NCBI GenBank assembly: GCA_902768735.1
Contig: CACXMK010000003.1
Coordinates: 46,870-110,869 of the forward strand
Direction: 5' to 3'
Length of the DNA stretch: 64,000 bases
DNA from: an uncultured Lachnospiraceae bacterium
GTDB lineage: Bacteria; Bacillota; Clostridia; Lachnospirales; Lachnospiraceae
In this document: positions 35,054-44,949 of the stretch, piece by piece
Numbering within the stretch: position 1 is the stretch's first letter
How the letters are laid out: each line of letters opens with the position of its first letter
Position numbers and translations under genes: made by a program
The notes under the pieces: model-generated
Databases searched by the model: none
What the model was told of the DNA's origin: nothing
Seen by the model: only the letters and a program-made list of their open reading frames with translations

Positions 35054-37003
35054 TCATGCCGTTAGGGCGTCGCTCTTTCCGGTATACAGCTGATAATAGC
35101 GGCCTTTCTGTGCCAGGAGCTCCTCGTGGTTGCCGCGCTCTACAATGCGCCCGTTTTCAAGGACCAGGATCGTGTCACTGTTTTTGATCGTTGAAAGTCT
35201 GTGTGCGATGACAAAGGTCGTCCTGCCATTCATCAGCTTGTCCATGCCATCCTGAACGATCTTCTCAGTTCTCGTGTCGATGGAACTGGTCGCCTCGTCC
35301 AAAATGAGGACCGGGGGATCCGCAATTGCCGCCCTGGCGATCGCAAGGAGCTGTCTCTGTCCCTGGGAAAGATTGGAGCCGTCCCCCTTGAGCATCGTAT
35401 CATACCCCTGAGGAAGCCTCTTGATAAAGCTATGGGCATTTGCAAGTTTAGCCGCTGCAATGATCTCCTCCTCCGTGGCGTCCAGTTTGCCATAGCGGAT
35501 GTTCTCCCGCACTGTACCGGTGAACAGATGGGTATCCTGAAGCACCATTCCGAGCGACCGACGCAGGTCCGGTTTTTTGATCTTGTTGATGTTTATATTG
35601 TCATAGCGGATCTTGCCGTCCTGAATATCGTAAAAACGGGTGAGAAGGTTCGTAATGGTCGTCTTGCCGGCGCCGGTGGAGCCGACGAGCGCAACTTTTT
35701 CGCCCGGCTTTGCGTGGATCACGATATCGTGAAGGACCATCTTGTCATCCCTGTAACCGAAATCCACGTTGTTAAATGTAACGTCGCCTTCCATTCTCTG
35801 ATACGTTATACTGTGGTCGGACTGTTTGTGATAATGCCTCCACGCCCAGTGCCCGGTATGCTTCTCCGTCTCCAATACGTTGCCGTTCTCGTCGTACTCG
35901 CAATTAACGAGCGTGACATAGCCCTCATCCTTCTCCGGTTCTTCATCGAGAAGCCTGAAGACCCTTTCCGCACCTGCAAGCGCCATGATAATACTGTTAA
36001 ACTGCATGCTGACCTGGTTGATCGGCATACTGAAACTCTTATTCAGCGTCAGGAAACTTGCCAGCGCGCCGACAGTGAATCCCGCATAGGAATTGAGCGC
36101 GAGAATTGCACCGACGATCGCCGCGACGACATAGTTCGCGTTACCCATCTGCGCGTTGACCGGTCCGATCATGTTGGCGAACGCGTTCGCCTTGAACGCG
36201 CTCCGGCAGAGCTCTTCATTGAGCTCATCGAACGTCTTGACGCATTCCTCCTCATGACAGAACACTTTAACGACCTTCTGCCCGGTCATCGTCTCTTCAA
36301 TGAACCCGTTCAGCTTACCGATGTTCCTTTGCTGTGCGACAAAGTTTCTCCCGGAATTCTGGGTCACCTTCATTGTAAGGAACAGCATGAGCGCTACCAT
36401 AACGAGCGTTACCAGCGTCAGCGGAATGCTCAGGATCAGCATCATACTCAGAATGCTTACAATGGTGATCGCGCTGTTGAACATCTGCGGCACGCTCTGG
36501 CTGATCATCTGGCGCAGCGTATCGATATCGTTCGTATAGACGGACATAATGTCCCCGCGGGTATGCGTGTCAAAATACTTAATGGGAAGACTCTCCATAT
36601 GATCAAACAGATCTTCCCTGAGTCGCTTTAACGTCCCCTGGTTGACGTGCACCATCGTGACCTGCTGGGTGAATGCTGCCGCGATCCCGATCCCGTAGAA
36701 CAGAACCACTCTGGACATGGCCGCTAAGAGCGGTGCATAATCAGGATCCGGCTGTCCGATCATCGGCGTGATATAGGAATCGATCAGCGTCCTTGTGAAC
36801 ATTGTCCCCTGTATATTGGCAAAAACAGAGAGTATAATGCACACGAAAACAAGGAGCATTTGTGCACCGTAGTTTTGAAAAACATATCTCATGATCCTCT
36901 TAAAAAGGAGTCCGGGATTATCCACTTTCGGACGCGGTCTGCCGGCCATCCGTCTGCTGCCTCCGCCGCCTTTTATTTCCCTGGTTCTCTCTTCTTCCGC
37001 CAT
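35054..37003 (-). CDS. ABC exporter half, consensus ATPase (TM288-like)
   Basis: Fused membrane and ATPase half-transporter, 649 residues. The ATG at 37003 is 8 bases after GGAGG (the TTG at 37018 overlaps that site). Six membrane helices are followed by the nucleotide-binding domain: Walker A VGSTGAGKTTITN, signature LSQGQRQ (LSQGQ rather than LSGGQ), Walker B VLILDEATSSID with the catalytic Glu, and VIAHRLST. It contains a linker insertion near residues 370-400. The neighbour gene encodes the other half, and the pair probably exports drugs, lipids or peptides. Confidence 0.93.
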   Translation of the reverse strand: MAEEERTREIKGGGGSRRMAGRPRPKVDNPGLLFKRIMRYVFQNYGAQMLLVFVCIILSVFANIQGTMFTRTLIDSYITPMIGQPDPDYAPLLAAMSRVVLFYGIGIAAAFTQQVTMVHVNQGTLKRLREDLFDHMESLPIKYFDTHTRGDIMSVYTNDIDTLRQMISQSVPQMFNSAITIVSILSMMLILSIPLTLVTLVMVALMLFLTMKVTQNSGRNFVAQQRNIGKLNGFIEETMTGQKVVKVFCHEEECVKTFDELNEELCRSAFKANAFANMIGPVNAQMGNANYVVAAIVGAILALNSYAGFTVGALASFLTLNKSFSMPINQVSMQFNSIIMALAGAERVFRLLDEEPEKDEGYVTLVNCEYDENGNVLETEKHTGHWAWRHYHKQSDHSITYQRMEGDVTFNNVDFGYRDDKMVLHDIVIHAKPGEKVALVGSTGAGKTTITNLLTRFYDIQDGKIRYDNININKIKKPDLRRSLGMVLQDTHLFTGTVRENIRYGKLDATEEEIIAAAKLANAHSFIKRLPQGYDTMLKGDGSNLSQGQRQLLAIARAAIADPPVLILDEATSSIDTRTEKIVQDGMDKLMNGRTTFVIAHRLSTIKNSDTILVLENGRIVERGNHEELLAQKGRYYQLYTGKSDALTA

Positions 37004-37057
37004 TTCATTATCCTCCAAAGATCTTTACCTGAAAAGCGTGCTTCGTTTTACCGGCAT

Positions 37058-38806
37058 TTACTCTTTTTTGTCAAAATCCGCATCTCCGCCGGCACCGACC
37101 TGGGACTCGTACACTTCTTTATAGATCTCGTTGTTCATAAGGAGCTCCTCGTGTGTTCCGAACCCGTTCACCCTTCCTTCGTCCATAACGATGATCCTGT
37201 CGCAGTCCTTCACACTGGAGATCCTCTGCGCGATGATCAGCTTCGTTGTTCCGGGGATCTCCTCCCGGAACGCCTTGCGGATCTTTGCATCCGTAGCGGT
37301 ATCCACAGCACTGGTGCTGTCATCGAGGATCAGGATCTTCGGCTTCTTTAGCAGCGCCCTCGCGATACACAGTCTCTGCTTCTGACCGCCCGATACGTTC
37401 GTGCCGCCCTGTTCGATCCAGGTGTTGTAGCCCTCAGGCATTTTCTCGATGAACTCGTCGGCGCACGCCATCCGGCAGGCCCTTTTGCACTCTTCTTCCG
37501 TAGCATCCTTATCACCCCAGCGCAGATTGTCCAGGATCGTCCCGCTGAACAGTACGTTCTTCTGAAGGACGACAGCAACCTGGTTTCTGAGAGCTTCCAG
37601 GTCATAGTCCCGCACATCGTTGCCGCCAACAAGAATGCGCCCTTGCGTTACGTCATAAAGACGGCTGATGAGATTTACCAGCGATGATTTCGCGCTTCCG
37701 GTACCTCCAATGATTCCGATACTCTCACCGGAACGGATGGACAGGTCAATGTCCTTGAGGACCGGATCGCCCGACCCGGGTCGGTAAGAGAAGTCTACAT
37801 CTTTAAATACTATACTTCCGTCCGGGACTTCCATGATAGGGTTCTCGGGATTTGTAAGATCGCTTCGCTCATTGATCACTTCCACAATACGTTTTGCACT
37901 CGCTTCAGACATCGTGATCATAACAAAAACCATGGAGAGCATCATAAGGCTCATGAGGATGTTCATGCAGTAAGCCAGAAGGCTCATGAGTTCGCCGGTC
38001 CCAAGCTCTTTGGAAATGATCAGATGTGCGCCAAACCAGCTGATCAGAAGAATGCATGCGTAGACAACTGACATCATGACAGGCATGACGCCCGCAATGT
38101 TCATTTCCGCTTTAACGAACATCTCGTATATATTCTGCGCCGCTGTGTGGAAGCGGTTTTTCTCGTAATCTTCCCTTACATATGCCTTTACGACACGGAT
38201 CGCCGATACGTTTTCCTGAACGCTTGCGTTGAGGTCGTCATATCTTCGGAATACCTGCTGGAAGTATTTGGTCGCGCGGCGCATCACAAAGGACATTACT
38301 ATCGCAAGGAAGATCACGGCGATCAGATAGATACTTGCCAGTTTAGGGCTTATGATAAAAGACATCGCCATGGCAATGATCATAGAAAACGGCGCCCGCA
38401 TTGCCATTCTCAGGATCATCTGGTATGCATTCTGGATATTCATCACATCTGTCGTCAGCCTTGTGACAAGGCTCGAGGATGAGAACTTGTCAATGCTTGC
38501 GAAAGAGAAGGTCTGAATATTGTCGTACATGGCTTTTCTGAGGTTCTTTGCAAAGCCGGTCGCTGCTTTCGCCCCGAATACGCCGCCGAGGATGCCAAAG
38601 ATCAGTCCGAGTATTGCAACGGCCACCATGATCATCCCCGTCCTGACAATATAATCCATATCCGATCCGCCAATTCCAATGTCCACGATCCTTCCCATAA
38701 GCACGGGAATGATCATTTCGCAGATAACCTCCCCGATCATGCAGATCGGTGTCAGGATGGAAGGCAGTTTGTACTCTTTGATTTGTGCTAACAATGTCTT
38801 TAACAT
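37058..38806 (-). CDS. ABC exporter half, degenerate ATPase (TM287-like)
   Basis: Half-transporter of 582 residues with six membrane helices and a C-terminal ATPase. Walker A is GGTGSAKS, the signature NVSGGQKQR, and Walker B ILDDSTSAVD has Asp in place of the catalytic Glu. This Asp together with the LSQGQ signature of the partner is the asymmetric-site pattern of TM287/TM288-type heterodimers. The ATG follows GAGGAAC and the gene ends 55 bp before its partner. Substrate unknown. Confidence 0.93.
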   Translation of the reverse strand: MLKTLLAQIKEYKLPSILTPICMIGEVICEMIIPVLMGRIVDIGIGGSDMDYIVRTGMIMVAVAILGLIFGILGGVFGAKAATGFAKNLRKAMYDNIQTFSFASIDKFSSSSLVTRLTTDVMNIQNAYQMILRMAMRAPFSMIIAMAMSFIISPKLASIYLIAVIFLAIVMSFVMRRATKYFQQVFRRYDDLNASVQENVSAIRVVKAYVREDYEKNRFHTAAQNIYEMFVKAEMNIAGVMPVMMSVVYACILLISWFGAHLIISKELGTGELMSLLAYCMNILMSLMMLSMVFVMITMSEASAKRIVEVINERSDLTNPENPIMEVPDGSIVFKDVDFSYRPGSGDPVLKDIDLSIRSGESIGIIGGTGSAKSSLVNLISRLYDVTQGRILVGGNDVRDYDLEALRNQVAVVLQKNVLFSGTILDNLRWGDKDATEEECKRACRMACADEFIEKMPEGYNTWIEQGGTNVSGGQKQRLCIARALLKKPKILILDDSTSAVDTATDAKIRKAFREEIPGTTKLIIAQRISSVKDCDRIIVMDEGRVNGFGTHEELLMNNEIYKEVYESQVGAGGDADFDKKE

Positions 38807-38820
38807 AACAGTTCCTCGCG

Positions 38821-41394
38821 TTATTCGATTGACTTGAGTGATTCGATCATATCGATCTTTCTGATCGTAAAGAACGAAAAGAAATTGACGGAAAGCGAAA
38901 ACAGGAATGTCAGTGCCGCTGCCAGAATATAACTGTGCCGATGGACGCTTCTTCCGAACATCAGGTAATCCACTTCAATCGTGGTGATCAGCCAGCTGTG
39001 GAGCCACTTCCCCATAAACATTCCGACAAAAACGCCGATCAGCGTCAAAAATCCGTTTTCCCTGTAGACGTACGAAGCTGTCTCGCCGTCGTAAAACCCC
39101 AGGACTTTTAGCGTCGCCAGTTCCCTGATCCTCTCTGTCACATTAATGTTCGTGAGGTTGAACAGGACGAGAAATGCAAGGAGCGCAGCGCATGCGATGA
39201 GGATCACGATGATCATGTTGATGCTTCGGATGCTGTTTTCGAACCTTGTCCGCAACTTATCGATCCTGCTGTAGGAAACGACGCCTTCTGTTGAGATCAG
39301 CCGGGAAGCGGCTTTCTCTTCCTGTGCCCCTTCTGCGAGCCTCACAAGTACGGTGTTGTAAAGCGGCCACTCTCCCATGATCTGTTTCCAGCTATTTCTG
39401 GTCATGTAGGCATAGTGGTAGACGTAATTCTCCGTGATCTCACCGATGACGGCTTTAAATTCCTCTTCGTCCGCGTTGACCAGTGTGACCTCGTCGCCGA
39501 TCCCCACGTTCAGGATCTCGGCCATCTTTTCGTCGATGACGATCCCGTCCGGCGCTTTATTAAACGGTCTTTCGAACAGTTCCCTGTACTTTTGTCTGAC
39601 GCCTCCCCCATGCTTTCTGTGACGCAGGTTTGCAAATCCGTCAAGGCTTCCCAGATCATCAATACAGGTCACAGTAACATTATCGGCTTTGCCGTCTTTC
39701 GTCTTGAAATTGAGATAGACCTGATAGCATTCCACGCTGTCCTCGATCTCGTCCATCTGCGCCATCACTTCTCTCAGGTTTACTTTTTGTGCGACATTTA
39801 TGTCCTCCGAGATACTTACCGCCGCGTCATAGCATGTCACTTCATCGAACTGCCATGCCAAAATATCATAGATCGATTCTTTGAGTCCCAATCCGGCGAC
39901 GACGAGCGCGGTACAACCACCGATCCCCGCCACGGTCATCCAAAACCGCCTTTTATAGCGAAACAGGTTCCTGACACTGACTTTCTGCAGAAACGAAAGC
40001 CTTTTCCAGATGATCGGGATCCGCTCGATCAGGACTCTCTTTCCGGGCTTGGGCGCCCTGGGCCTCATAAGAGACGCGGCGGAAGCGTTCATTGCAGACC
40101 AGGAAGCGGCTGCAGCGGAGCCCGCTGTTGCAAGAACCGCCATGCCCACGGAATACGCGAGGATCTTTGGTATAACCAGAAACTGAAATGGCGGGAGCAG
40201 GTATTGCATTCCCCATTCATAGTATATGATGAAAGGAAGAAACAAAATACCGAAGATCCACCCGCTGAAACCGCCAAAAAGACTTGCCGCCAGCGCGTAA
40301 CCGATATACTTGAGGCCAACACCTGCCGTCGAGAAGCCGAGCGCCTTCATACAACCTATCTGTGTCCGGTGGTCTTCCACCATTCTCGTCATCGTGGTGA
40401 GCGAGCTCAGCGCGGCAACCAGGAAAAAAATCATCGGAAACACGTCCGCAAGCTTGCTCATCCGCTCCGAGTCCATAGAGAACTCCTCGTAGTTTTCAAG
40501 CGTGCTCCTTCCAAGAATATACCACTTTCCTCCTTCGATCTGAATTGAATCCAGCCCGGCCCCAAAGATCTGCGCCGCCATATCGGTGATCGTCGTGTCG
40601 CGGATCAGTTCCTCGTGCCGAATAGCTGCCCTCTCTTTTCCCAGCGTTTTCAGCTCATCTGACAACCGCTCGACCTGCTTTTTATAATCCGGATCCGAAT
40701 AGCAGTCCATAGGATCCAGCTCATCCATAGTCATGTAAAGTGCGCTATAGTAATCCCCTGTGAAGGCATCTTCCGGTATCGAGACCCATGCTGTTAAATT
40801 ACCGCTTCCAATACTGGATGCACCTCTTTCCTTGGAGATGTACATGGGACTGAGTGCCGTTCCCACCACCACAAAAGTGTGCTCTTTGAGAACACTCGAT
40901 TCCGTCGTAAACTTGTCCGCGTCTTTGGTATCAAGTGTGACCGGATCGCCGATCCCAATTCCGAGCTTATCCAAAAGAGCCTGTTCCGTAACGCATTCCC
41001 CGCTGTTTTCAGGGAGCCTTCCGTTCACAAGCTTGAGCATGTTGACTCTCTTTGGCAGGGAAAACACTGTGACTGTCTCTTCTTTTGCAAGCGCGTCAAA
41101 AGATTTCCTGCCTTCGATCTCAGTGATCGCCGGAAGTTCAGAACTTCCCTGCCATGTTCTGATAGCGTCAATATCTGAATCAGTTAGTCCCAGCGTAGAG
41201 ACGATGCGCAGGTCCATCAGGTTCTGCTCATCGTAATAGACATCCAAAGAGTGCTTCATATCCGGCGATGTGGTCCTCAGTCCGGCTAAAAAGCTCACCG
41301 CTAGAAAATTCATTATGAGCAGGGAGAAAAACTTCTTTTTCGTGTGAAGGATCTCTCTGACCGCATCGGTCAAAAGCCTGTTCCGTACTGCCAT
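38821..41394 (-). CDS. FtsX-like ABC permease
   Basis: Permease of 857 residues with one N-terminal helix, a large extracytoplasmic region, and two FtsX-type blocks of membrane helices (about 320-440 and 720-850). Marks include FFLVAALSSLTTMTRMVEDHRTQIG and YRENGFLTLIGVFVGMFMG. It pairs with the ATPase gene upstream (92 bp gap) and lies next to the two-gene exporter. In Firmicutes such pairs often confer resistance to antimicrobial peptides or take part in lipid or bacteriocin handling; the exact role is unknown. Confidence 0.9.
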   Translation of the reverse strand: MAVRNRLLTDAVREILHTKKKFFSLLIMNFLAVSFLAGLRTTSPDMKHSLDVYYDEQNLMDLRIVSTLGLTDSDIDAIRTWQGSSELPAITEIEGRKSFDALAKEETVTVFSLPKRVNMLKLVNGRLPENSGECVTEQALLDKLGIGIGDPVTLDTKDADKFTTESSVLKEHTFVVVGTALSPMYISKERGASSIGSGNLTAWVSIPEDAFTGDYYSALYMTMDELDPMDCYSDPDYKKQVERLSDELKTLGKERAAIRHEELIRDTTITDMAAQIFGAGLDSIQIEGGKWYILGRSTLENYEEFSMDSERMSKLADVFPMIFFLVAALSSLTTMTRMVEDHRTQIGCMKALGFSTAGVGLKYIGYALAASLFGGFSGWIFGILFLPFIIYYEWGMQYLLPPFQFLVIPKILAYSVGMAVLATAGSAAAASWSAMNASAASLMRPRAPKPGKRVLIERIPIIWKRLSFLQKVSVRNLFRYKRRFWMTVAGIGGCTALVVAGLGLKESIYDILAWQFDEVTCYDAAVSISEDINVAQKVNLREVMAQMDEIEDSVECYQVYLNFKTKDGKADNVTVTCIDDLGSLDGFANLRHRKHGGGVRQKYRELFERPFNKAPDGIVIDEKMAEILNVGIGDEVTLVNADEEEFKAVIGEITENYVYHYAYMTRNSWKQIMGEWPLYNTVLVRLAEGAQEEKAASRLISTEGVVSYSRIDKLRTRFENSIRSINMIIVILIACAALLAFLVLFNLTNINVTERIRELATLKVLGFYDGETASYVYRENGFLTLIGVFVGMFMGKWLHSWLITTIEVDYLMFGRSVHRHSYILAAALTFLFSLSVNFFSFFTIRKIDMIESLKSIE

Positions 41395-41486
41395 TGTGTT
41401 ATCACTTTCTGCTCATTCTGCACCAGGCAGTCACATTTAGTCAAACGGTCATCTATCAGCCCTAAAGCCATCCTCCGGTTATCAGG

Positions 41487-42194
41487 TCACCACTCGATCT
41501 GCTCTACCGGTACCGGTTCCCTGTTGATCTCCAGCTTGTCAACTTTTCCGTTTCGGATGTGGATCACCTTGTCTGCCATGGGGGTCAGCGCCAGGTTATG
41601 TGTGATGACGATCACGGTCATCCCTCTCTCTCTGCACGTTTTCTGTAAAAGCCCAAGGATCTGCTTTCCTGTAACATAATCGAGAGCTCCGGTAGGTTCG
41701 TCGCACAGAAGAAGCTTCGGGTTTTTGGCAAGTGCGCGCGCGATCGCCACTCTCTGCTGTTCTCCGCCGGACAACTGGGAGGGAAAGTTGTTCATTCTTT
41801 CCTTAAGACCTACCTCAACCATTGTCTCTGCAGCATCCAGTGGATTTTTACAGATCTGGGACGCGAGTTCCACGTTTTCAAGCGCCGTAAGGTTTTGGAC
41901 AAGGTTATAGAACTGAAATACGAATCCGATATCATATCTTCTGTATTCTGTCAGCTGCCTGGAAGTACTCTTGCTGACCTCTCTTCCATCAACAATGATC
42001 CGGCCGGACGTACACTGATCCATCCCGCCCAGCATGTTTAAGATCGTTGTCTTTCCTGCTCCGCTGGGACCGACGATCACGGTAAACTCACCTTTATCAA
42101 TGGTGAAATCGGCGCCGTTTACCGCTCTTATCTCCACTTCTCCCATGCGGTAGATCTTTTGTACATTCTCGAACAGAATAAAAGGTTCATTCAT
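41487..42194 (-). CDS. ABC ATPase of a MacB/LolD-type system
   Basis: ATPase of 235 residues. Walker [15 protein letters not shown] loop region, signature [17 protein letters not shown], Walker [13 protein letters not shown] and [10 protein letters not shown]. This is the LolD/MacB/BceA group that drives FtsX permeases. The ATG has only a weak AAAGAAAG site. It is first of the permease pair and lies 72 bp past the penicillin-binding gene, behind a terminator hairpin. Confidence 0.93.
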   Translation of the reverse strand: MNEPFILFENVQKIYRMGEVEIRAVNGADFTIDKGEFTVIVGPSGAGKTTILNMLGGMDQCTSGRIIVDGREVSKSTSRQLTEYRRYDIGFVFQFYNLVQNLTALENVELASQICKNPLDAAETMVEVGLKERMNNFPSQLSGGEQQRVAIARALAKNPKLLLCDEPTGALDYVTGKQILGLLQKTCRERGMTVIVITHNLALTPMADKVIHIRNGKVDKLEINREPVPVEQIEW

Positions 42195-42206
42195 CTTTCT
42201 TTTTTT

Positions 42207-42244
42207 AAAAAGTGCCAGAGCTTTATCACAGTCCTGGCACTTTT
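42207..42244 (-). terminator. Terminator of the penicillin-binding protein gene
   Basis: AAAAGTGCCAG / CTGGCACTTTT stem with a 15-base loop. On the minus strand the stem ends in a T run just before the ATPase gene. Confidence 0.75.
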
Positions 42245-42266
42245 CCTCCGTTTATAATTCCGGCAG

Positions 42267-44843
42267 TTATCCGTTAGCACCGGCATCGCCGTTATCGCCG
42301 CCGTTATCGCCGCCGCCGTTGTCGCCGCCGTTATCCCCGCCGCCGTTGTCGCCGCCGTTATCGCCGCCGCCGTTGTCACCGCCGTTATCTCCGCCGCCGT
42401 TGTCGCCGCCGTTATCCCCGCCGCCGTTGTCGCCGCCGTTATCTCCGCCGCCGTTGTCGCCGCCGTTATCTCCGCCGCCGTTGTCGCCGCCGTTATCCCC
42501 GCCGCCGTTGTCGCCGCCGTTATCTCCGCCGCCGTTGTCACCGCCGTTATCTCCGCCGCCGTTGTCGCCGCCGTTATCTCCGCCGCCATTGTCGCCGCCG
42601 TTATCTCCGCCGCCGATATCCTGACCGGAGCCGCCTCCGGAATCTCCACCATTATCAGGCTCCTCAGGTTTCGTAGGAGCAAGTGTAGGCGTCGGGACTA
42701 CAGGTGCCTGTGTAGGCGTAGGTGTAAGAGACGGTGTCAGCGTAGGAGTCGGTGTTTTTGAAGGCTCATGGTGATCCCAATCATCGTCGTCCCACTCCTG
42801 GTCCCTGAGGGCTCTTTCTTCCTTCGCCCGGTCGTAGTCCTTGAATGCAACCGGTTCAAGTTCCTCGTGGATCAGGTTCATGAAACTTTTCCAGATCCTT
42901 CCCGGCCATGCTGCACCCTGAAGGCCGCGAACGCTCTGCGGAGTGTCATATCCAACCCAGACTGCTGTCGTATAGTAATGGGTGAATCCACAGAACCATC
43001 CGTCCTTGGCGTCATCTGTCGTACCGGTCTTGCCGGCGCAGGGCATGCTGTTGTTGAGCCTTAAGCCGCGGCCTGTGCCCCAGCCTTCCTCCATAACCCC
43101 CTGCAGAACGCTGACCATTTCTCTTGCCGCGTTCTTGTCATAGACTTTAGAGGAGACTCCCTCGTAACTGTAGACCGTCGATCCCTTGTAATCCACGATC
43201 TTTTTAATGCAGGTAGGGATCCGGTATTTACCGTCATTCTGGAGCGTGCAGTAACCCGCTGCCATTTCCACAGGCTCAACGCCGTAAGTAAAACCGCCAA
43301 GGCTGGTCGCGAGAGTGTAGTCTGAATCCACGATCTCGGAAAAATGCATCGCCTTGAGCTTGGACAGACCATATTTGGGCGTAATGTCCTCATAGACCTG
43401 CCATGCAACGGTATTGAGCGATCTCTGTACGGCTTCGCTCAGTTCGATCTGGCCCATGTAACCGCCATCAAAGTTCTTTGGTCCGTCTTCAATCTCCTGG
43501 TCTTCCACAAGTGTGCCGGGATAGTATCCTCTTTCAAAACCGGGCGTATAGACGACCAGCGGCTTGATGGAGCTTCCTGGCTGCCTGTGGCTCTGATAGG
43601 CACGGTTCAGCGTAAGACCCGCATCGATCTCCTGGGACCGTCCGCCGACCATTGCGACGACCTGCCCCGTACTGTTATCAATACACACAGCCGCACCCTG
43701 CATCTTGTACTTGCCGTCGTCCGCTGTGTCAGTAAAGTCCTCCAGTTCCTCGTCCACACAGGTCTGCAGTTCTTCCTGCATCTCCATGTCGAAAGAGGTA
43801 TAGATCTTATAGCCCCCCTTGAGCAGTTTCGCAAGGCACGCGTCATACAGTTCATTGTATACCTTGTCGTATGCGGCGCGCTCATCGTCGCTGGCGAAAT
43901 CGTATCGAAGAGAAAAATCCGGGTCTTCGGTCTGCATGAGAACTTCCGTGGCGCACTTATAGGTATACGTCAACACATATGTATTCTCGTTCAGGTTCGA
44001 CTTTTTATTCCCGCTAAGGTCGAGCACGATATTCTCATTCGTAGCGTGGTCGTACTCCCCCTGTGAGATCACGCCGTCTTTGAGCATGTTTGCAAGGATC
44101 AGGTCCCGCCTCACTACCGTATGATCGGGATGGACAAGCGGATCATAGTATGTCGGGCTGTTGGGGATCGCGCACAGGTAAGCGACCTGCGACAGGTCGA
44201 GCTTGTCGGGCGTCTTGTTAAAGTACCCTTCCGAAGCGGAGGCAATCCCGTAATAGCCGTTCATGAAATATATATTGTTGAGATAAAACTCAAGTATCTG
44301 GTCCTTGTTATACTTCTTTTCAAGATCCCATGCGATAAAGATCTCCTCGATCTTTCTCTCCCAGGTCCTTCCGTTGTTGAGGAATATTCCTCTCGCAAGC
44401 TGCATCGTGATCGTGCTTCCGCCCTGCGTGATCTGCCTGCGCATGACCAGCTCTTTAGCGGCACGAAGGATCGCTTTGTAATCGACGCCATTGTGCTTGT
44501 AAAAACTCTTGTCTTCAATGCTGACGATCGCCTGCTTGAAAAGATCGGGGATCTTTGAATACGTAAGGTAGTTGGAATCCTTATCCGGCAGGGTCTCCGA
44601 AACGAGATTGCCGTCAGCGTCATAGATCTCTCCGGTCTGGGAAGGCACAAATGTCTCTTTCGTAGACTCCGAAACGAACATGTCCGCTTCGTCCTTCATC
44701 GCCTTGACCCTGTCATAATAACCGCCAAAATAGAAAATGCACAGGACCGCGAGCATTCCCGTTAAGATCAGCAGCAACAGCGCTTTTAAAAAGATAAGAA
44801 ACGGATTTCTTTTCTTTTTTCTATTGCGTTCATTCTTAGCCAT
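42267..44843 (-). CDS. Class A penicillin-binding protein with Gly-Asp-Asn tail
   Basis: Bifunctional transglycosylase and transpeptidase of peptidoglycan, 858 residues. One N-terminal helix (about 12-34) anchors it. The glycosyltransferase 51 domain shows EDKSFYKHNGVDY and QGGSTITMQLARG. The transpeptidase has GSSIKP (SxxK), SLN (SxN) and AGKTGTTDD (KTG). After a Pro/Thr linker (PTPTLTPSLTPTPTQ) the tail contains about 12 copies of GGGDNGGDN. The ATG follows CGGAGG. The tail is longer than in related proteins and could bind wall or metals; its role is unknown. Confidence 0.95.
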   Translation of the reverse strand: MAKNERNRKKKRNPFLIFLKALLLLILTGMLAVLCIFYFGGYYDRVKAMKDEADMFVSESTKETFVPSQTGEIYDADGNLVSETLPDKDSNYLTYSKIPDLFKQAIVSIEDKSFYKHNGVDYKAILRAAKELVMRRQITQGGSTITMQLARGIFLNNGRTWERKIEEIFIAWDLEKKYNKDQILEFYLNNIYFMNGYYGIASASEGYFNKTPDKLDLSQVAYLCAIPNSPTYYDPLVHPDHTVVRRDLILANMLKDGVISQGEYDHATNENIVLDLSGNKKSNLNENTYVLTYTYKCATEVLMQTEDPDFSLRYDFASDDERAAYDKVYNELYDACLAKLLKGGYKIYTSFDMEMQEELQTCVDEELEDFTDTADDGKYKMQGAAVCIDNSTGQVVAMVGGRSQEIDAGLTLNRAYQSHRQPGSSIKPLVVYTPGFERGYYPGTLVEDQEIEDGPKNFDGGYMGQIELSEAVQRSLNTVAWQVYEDITPKYGLSKLKAMHFSEIVDSDYTLATSLGGFTYGVEPVEMAAGYCTLQNDGKYRIPTCIKKIVDYKGSTVYSYEGVSSKVYDKNAAREMVSVLQGVMEEGWGTGRGLRLNNSMPCAGKTGTTDDAKDGWFCGFTHYYTTAVWVGYDTPQSVRGLQGAAWPGRIWKSFMNLIHEELEPVAFKDYDRAKEERALRDQEWDDDDWDHHEPSKTPTPTLTPSLTPTPTQAPVVPTPTLAPTKPEEPDNGGDSGGGSGQDIGGGDNGGDNGGGDNGGDNGGGDNGGDNGGGDNGGDNGGGDNGGDNGGGDNGGDNGGGDNGGDNGGGDNGGDNGGGDNGGDNGGGDNGGDNGGGDNGGDNGGGDNGGDNGDAGANG
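42286..42618 (-). repeat. 27-bp tandem repeat coding GGGDNGGDN
   Basis: About 12 copies of a 27-base GC-rich unit (plus strand CCGCCGTTATC and CCGCCGCCGTTGTC halves) with few silent changes. Such tracts change length by slipped replication. It is coding and has no spacers, so it is not a CRISPR array. Confidence 0.9.
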
Positions 44844-44949
44844 CGCTTCCTCCGGTATAAATAGAATAATACAAAGTTATCATAGCACCCTTCAGGATAA
44901 TATTCCAAACAATATTCTCGTAAAAACCGGAGGAAGGGGCCGGCATTCA

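Noticed and set aside
35201-36631. A 476-residue open frame on the plus strand
   Set aside because: It is antisense to the first ABC exporter half, which has clear ATPase motifs; low-stop GC-rich sequence explains it.
42286-42618. Regular short repeats that look like a CRISPR array
   Set aside because: The repeat is contiguous 27-bp coding sequence in the penicillin-binding protein frame with no spacers.
42191-42682. Open frames of Ala/Thr/Ile and Ser/Pro repeats on both strands
   Set aside because: They are shifted readings of the same GC-rich repeat that encodes the Gly-Asp-Asn tail.
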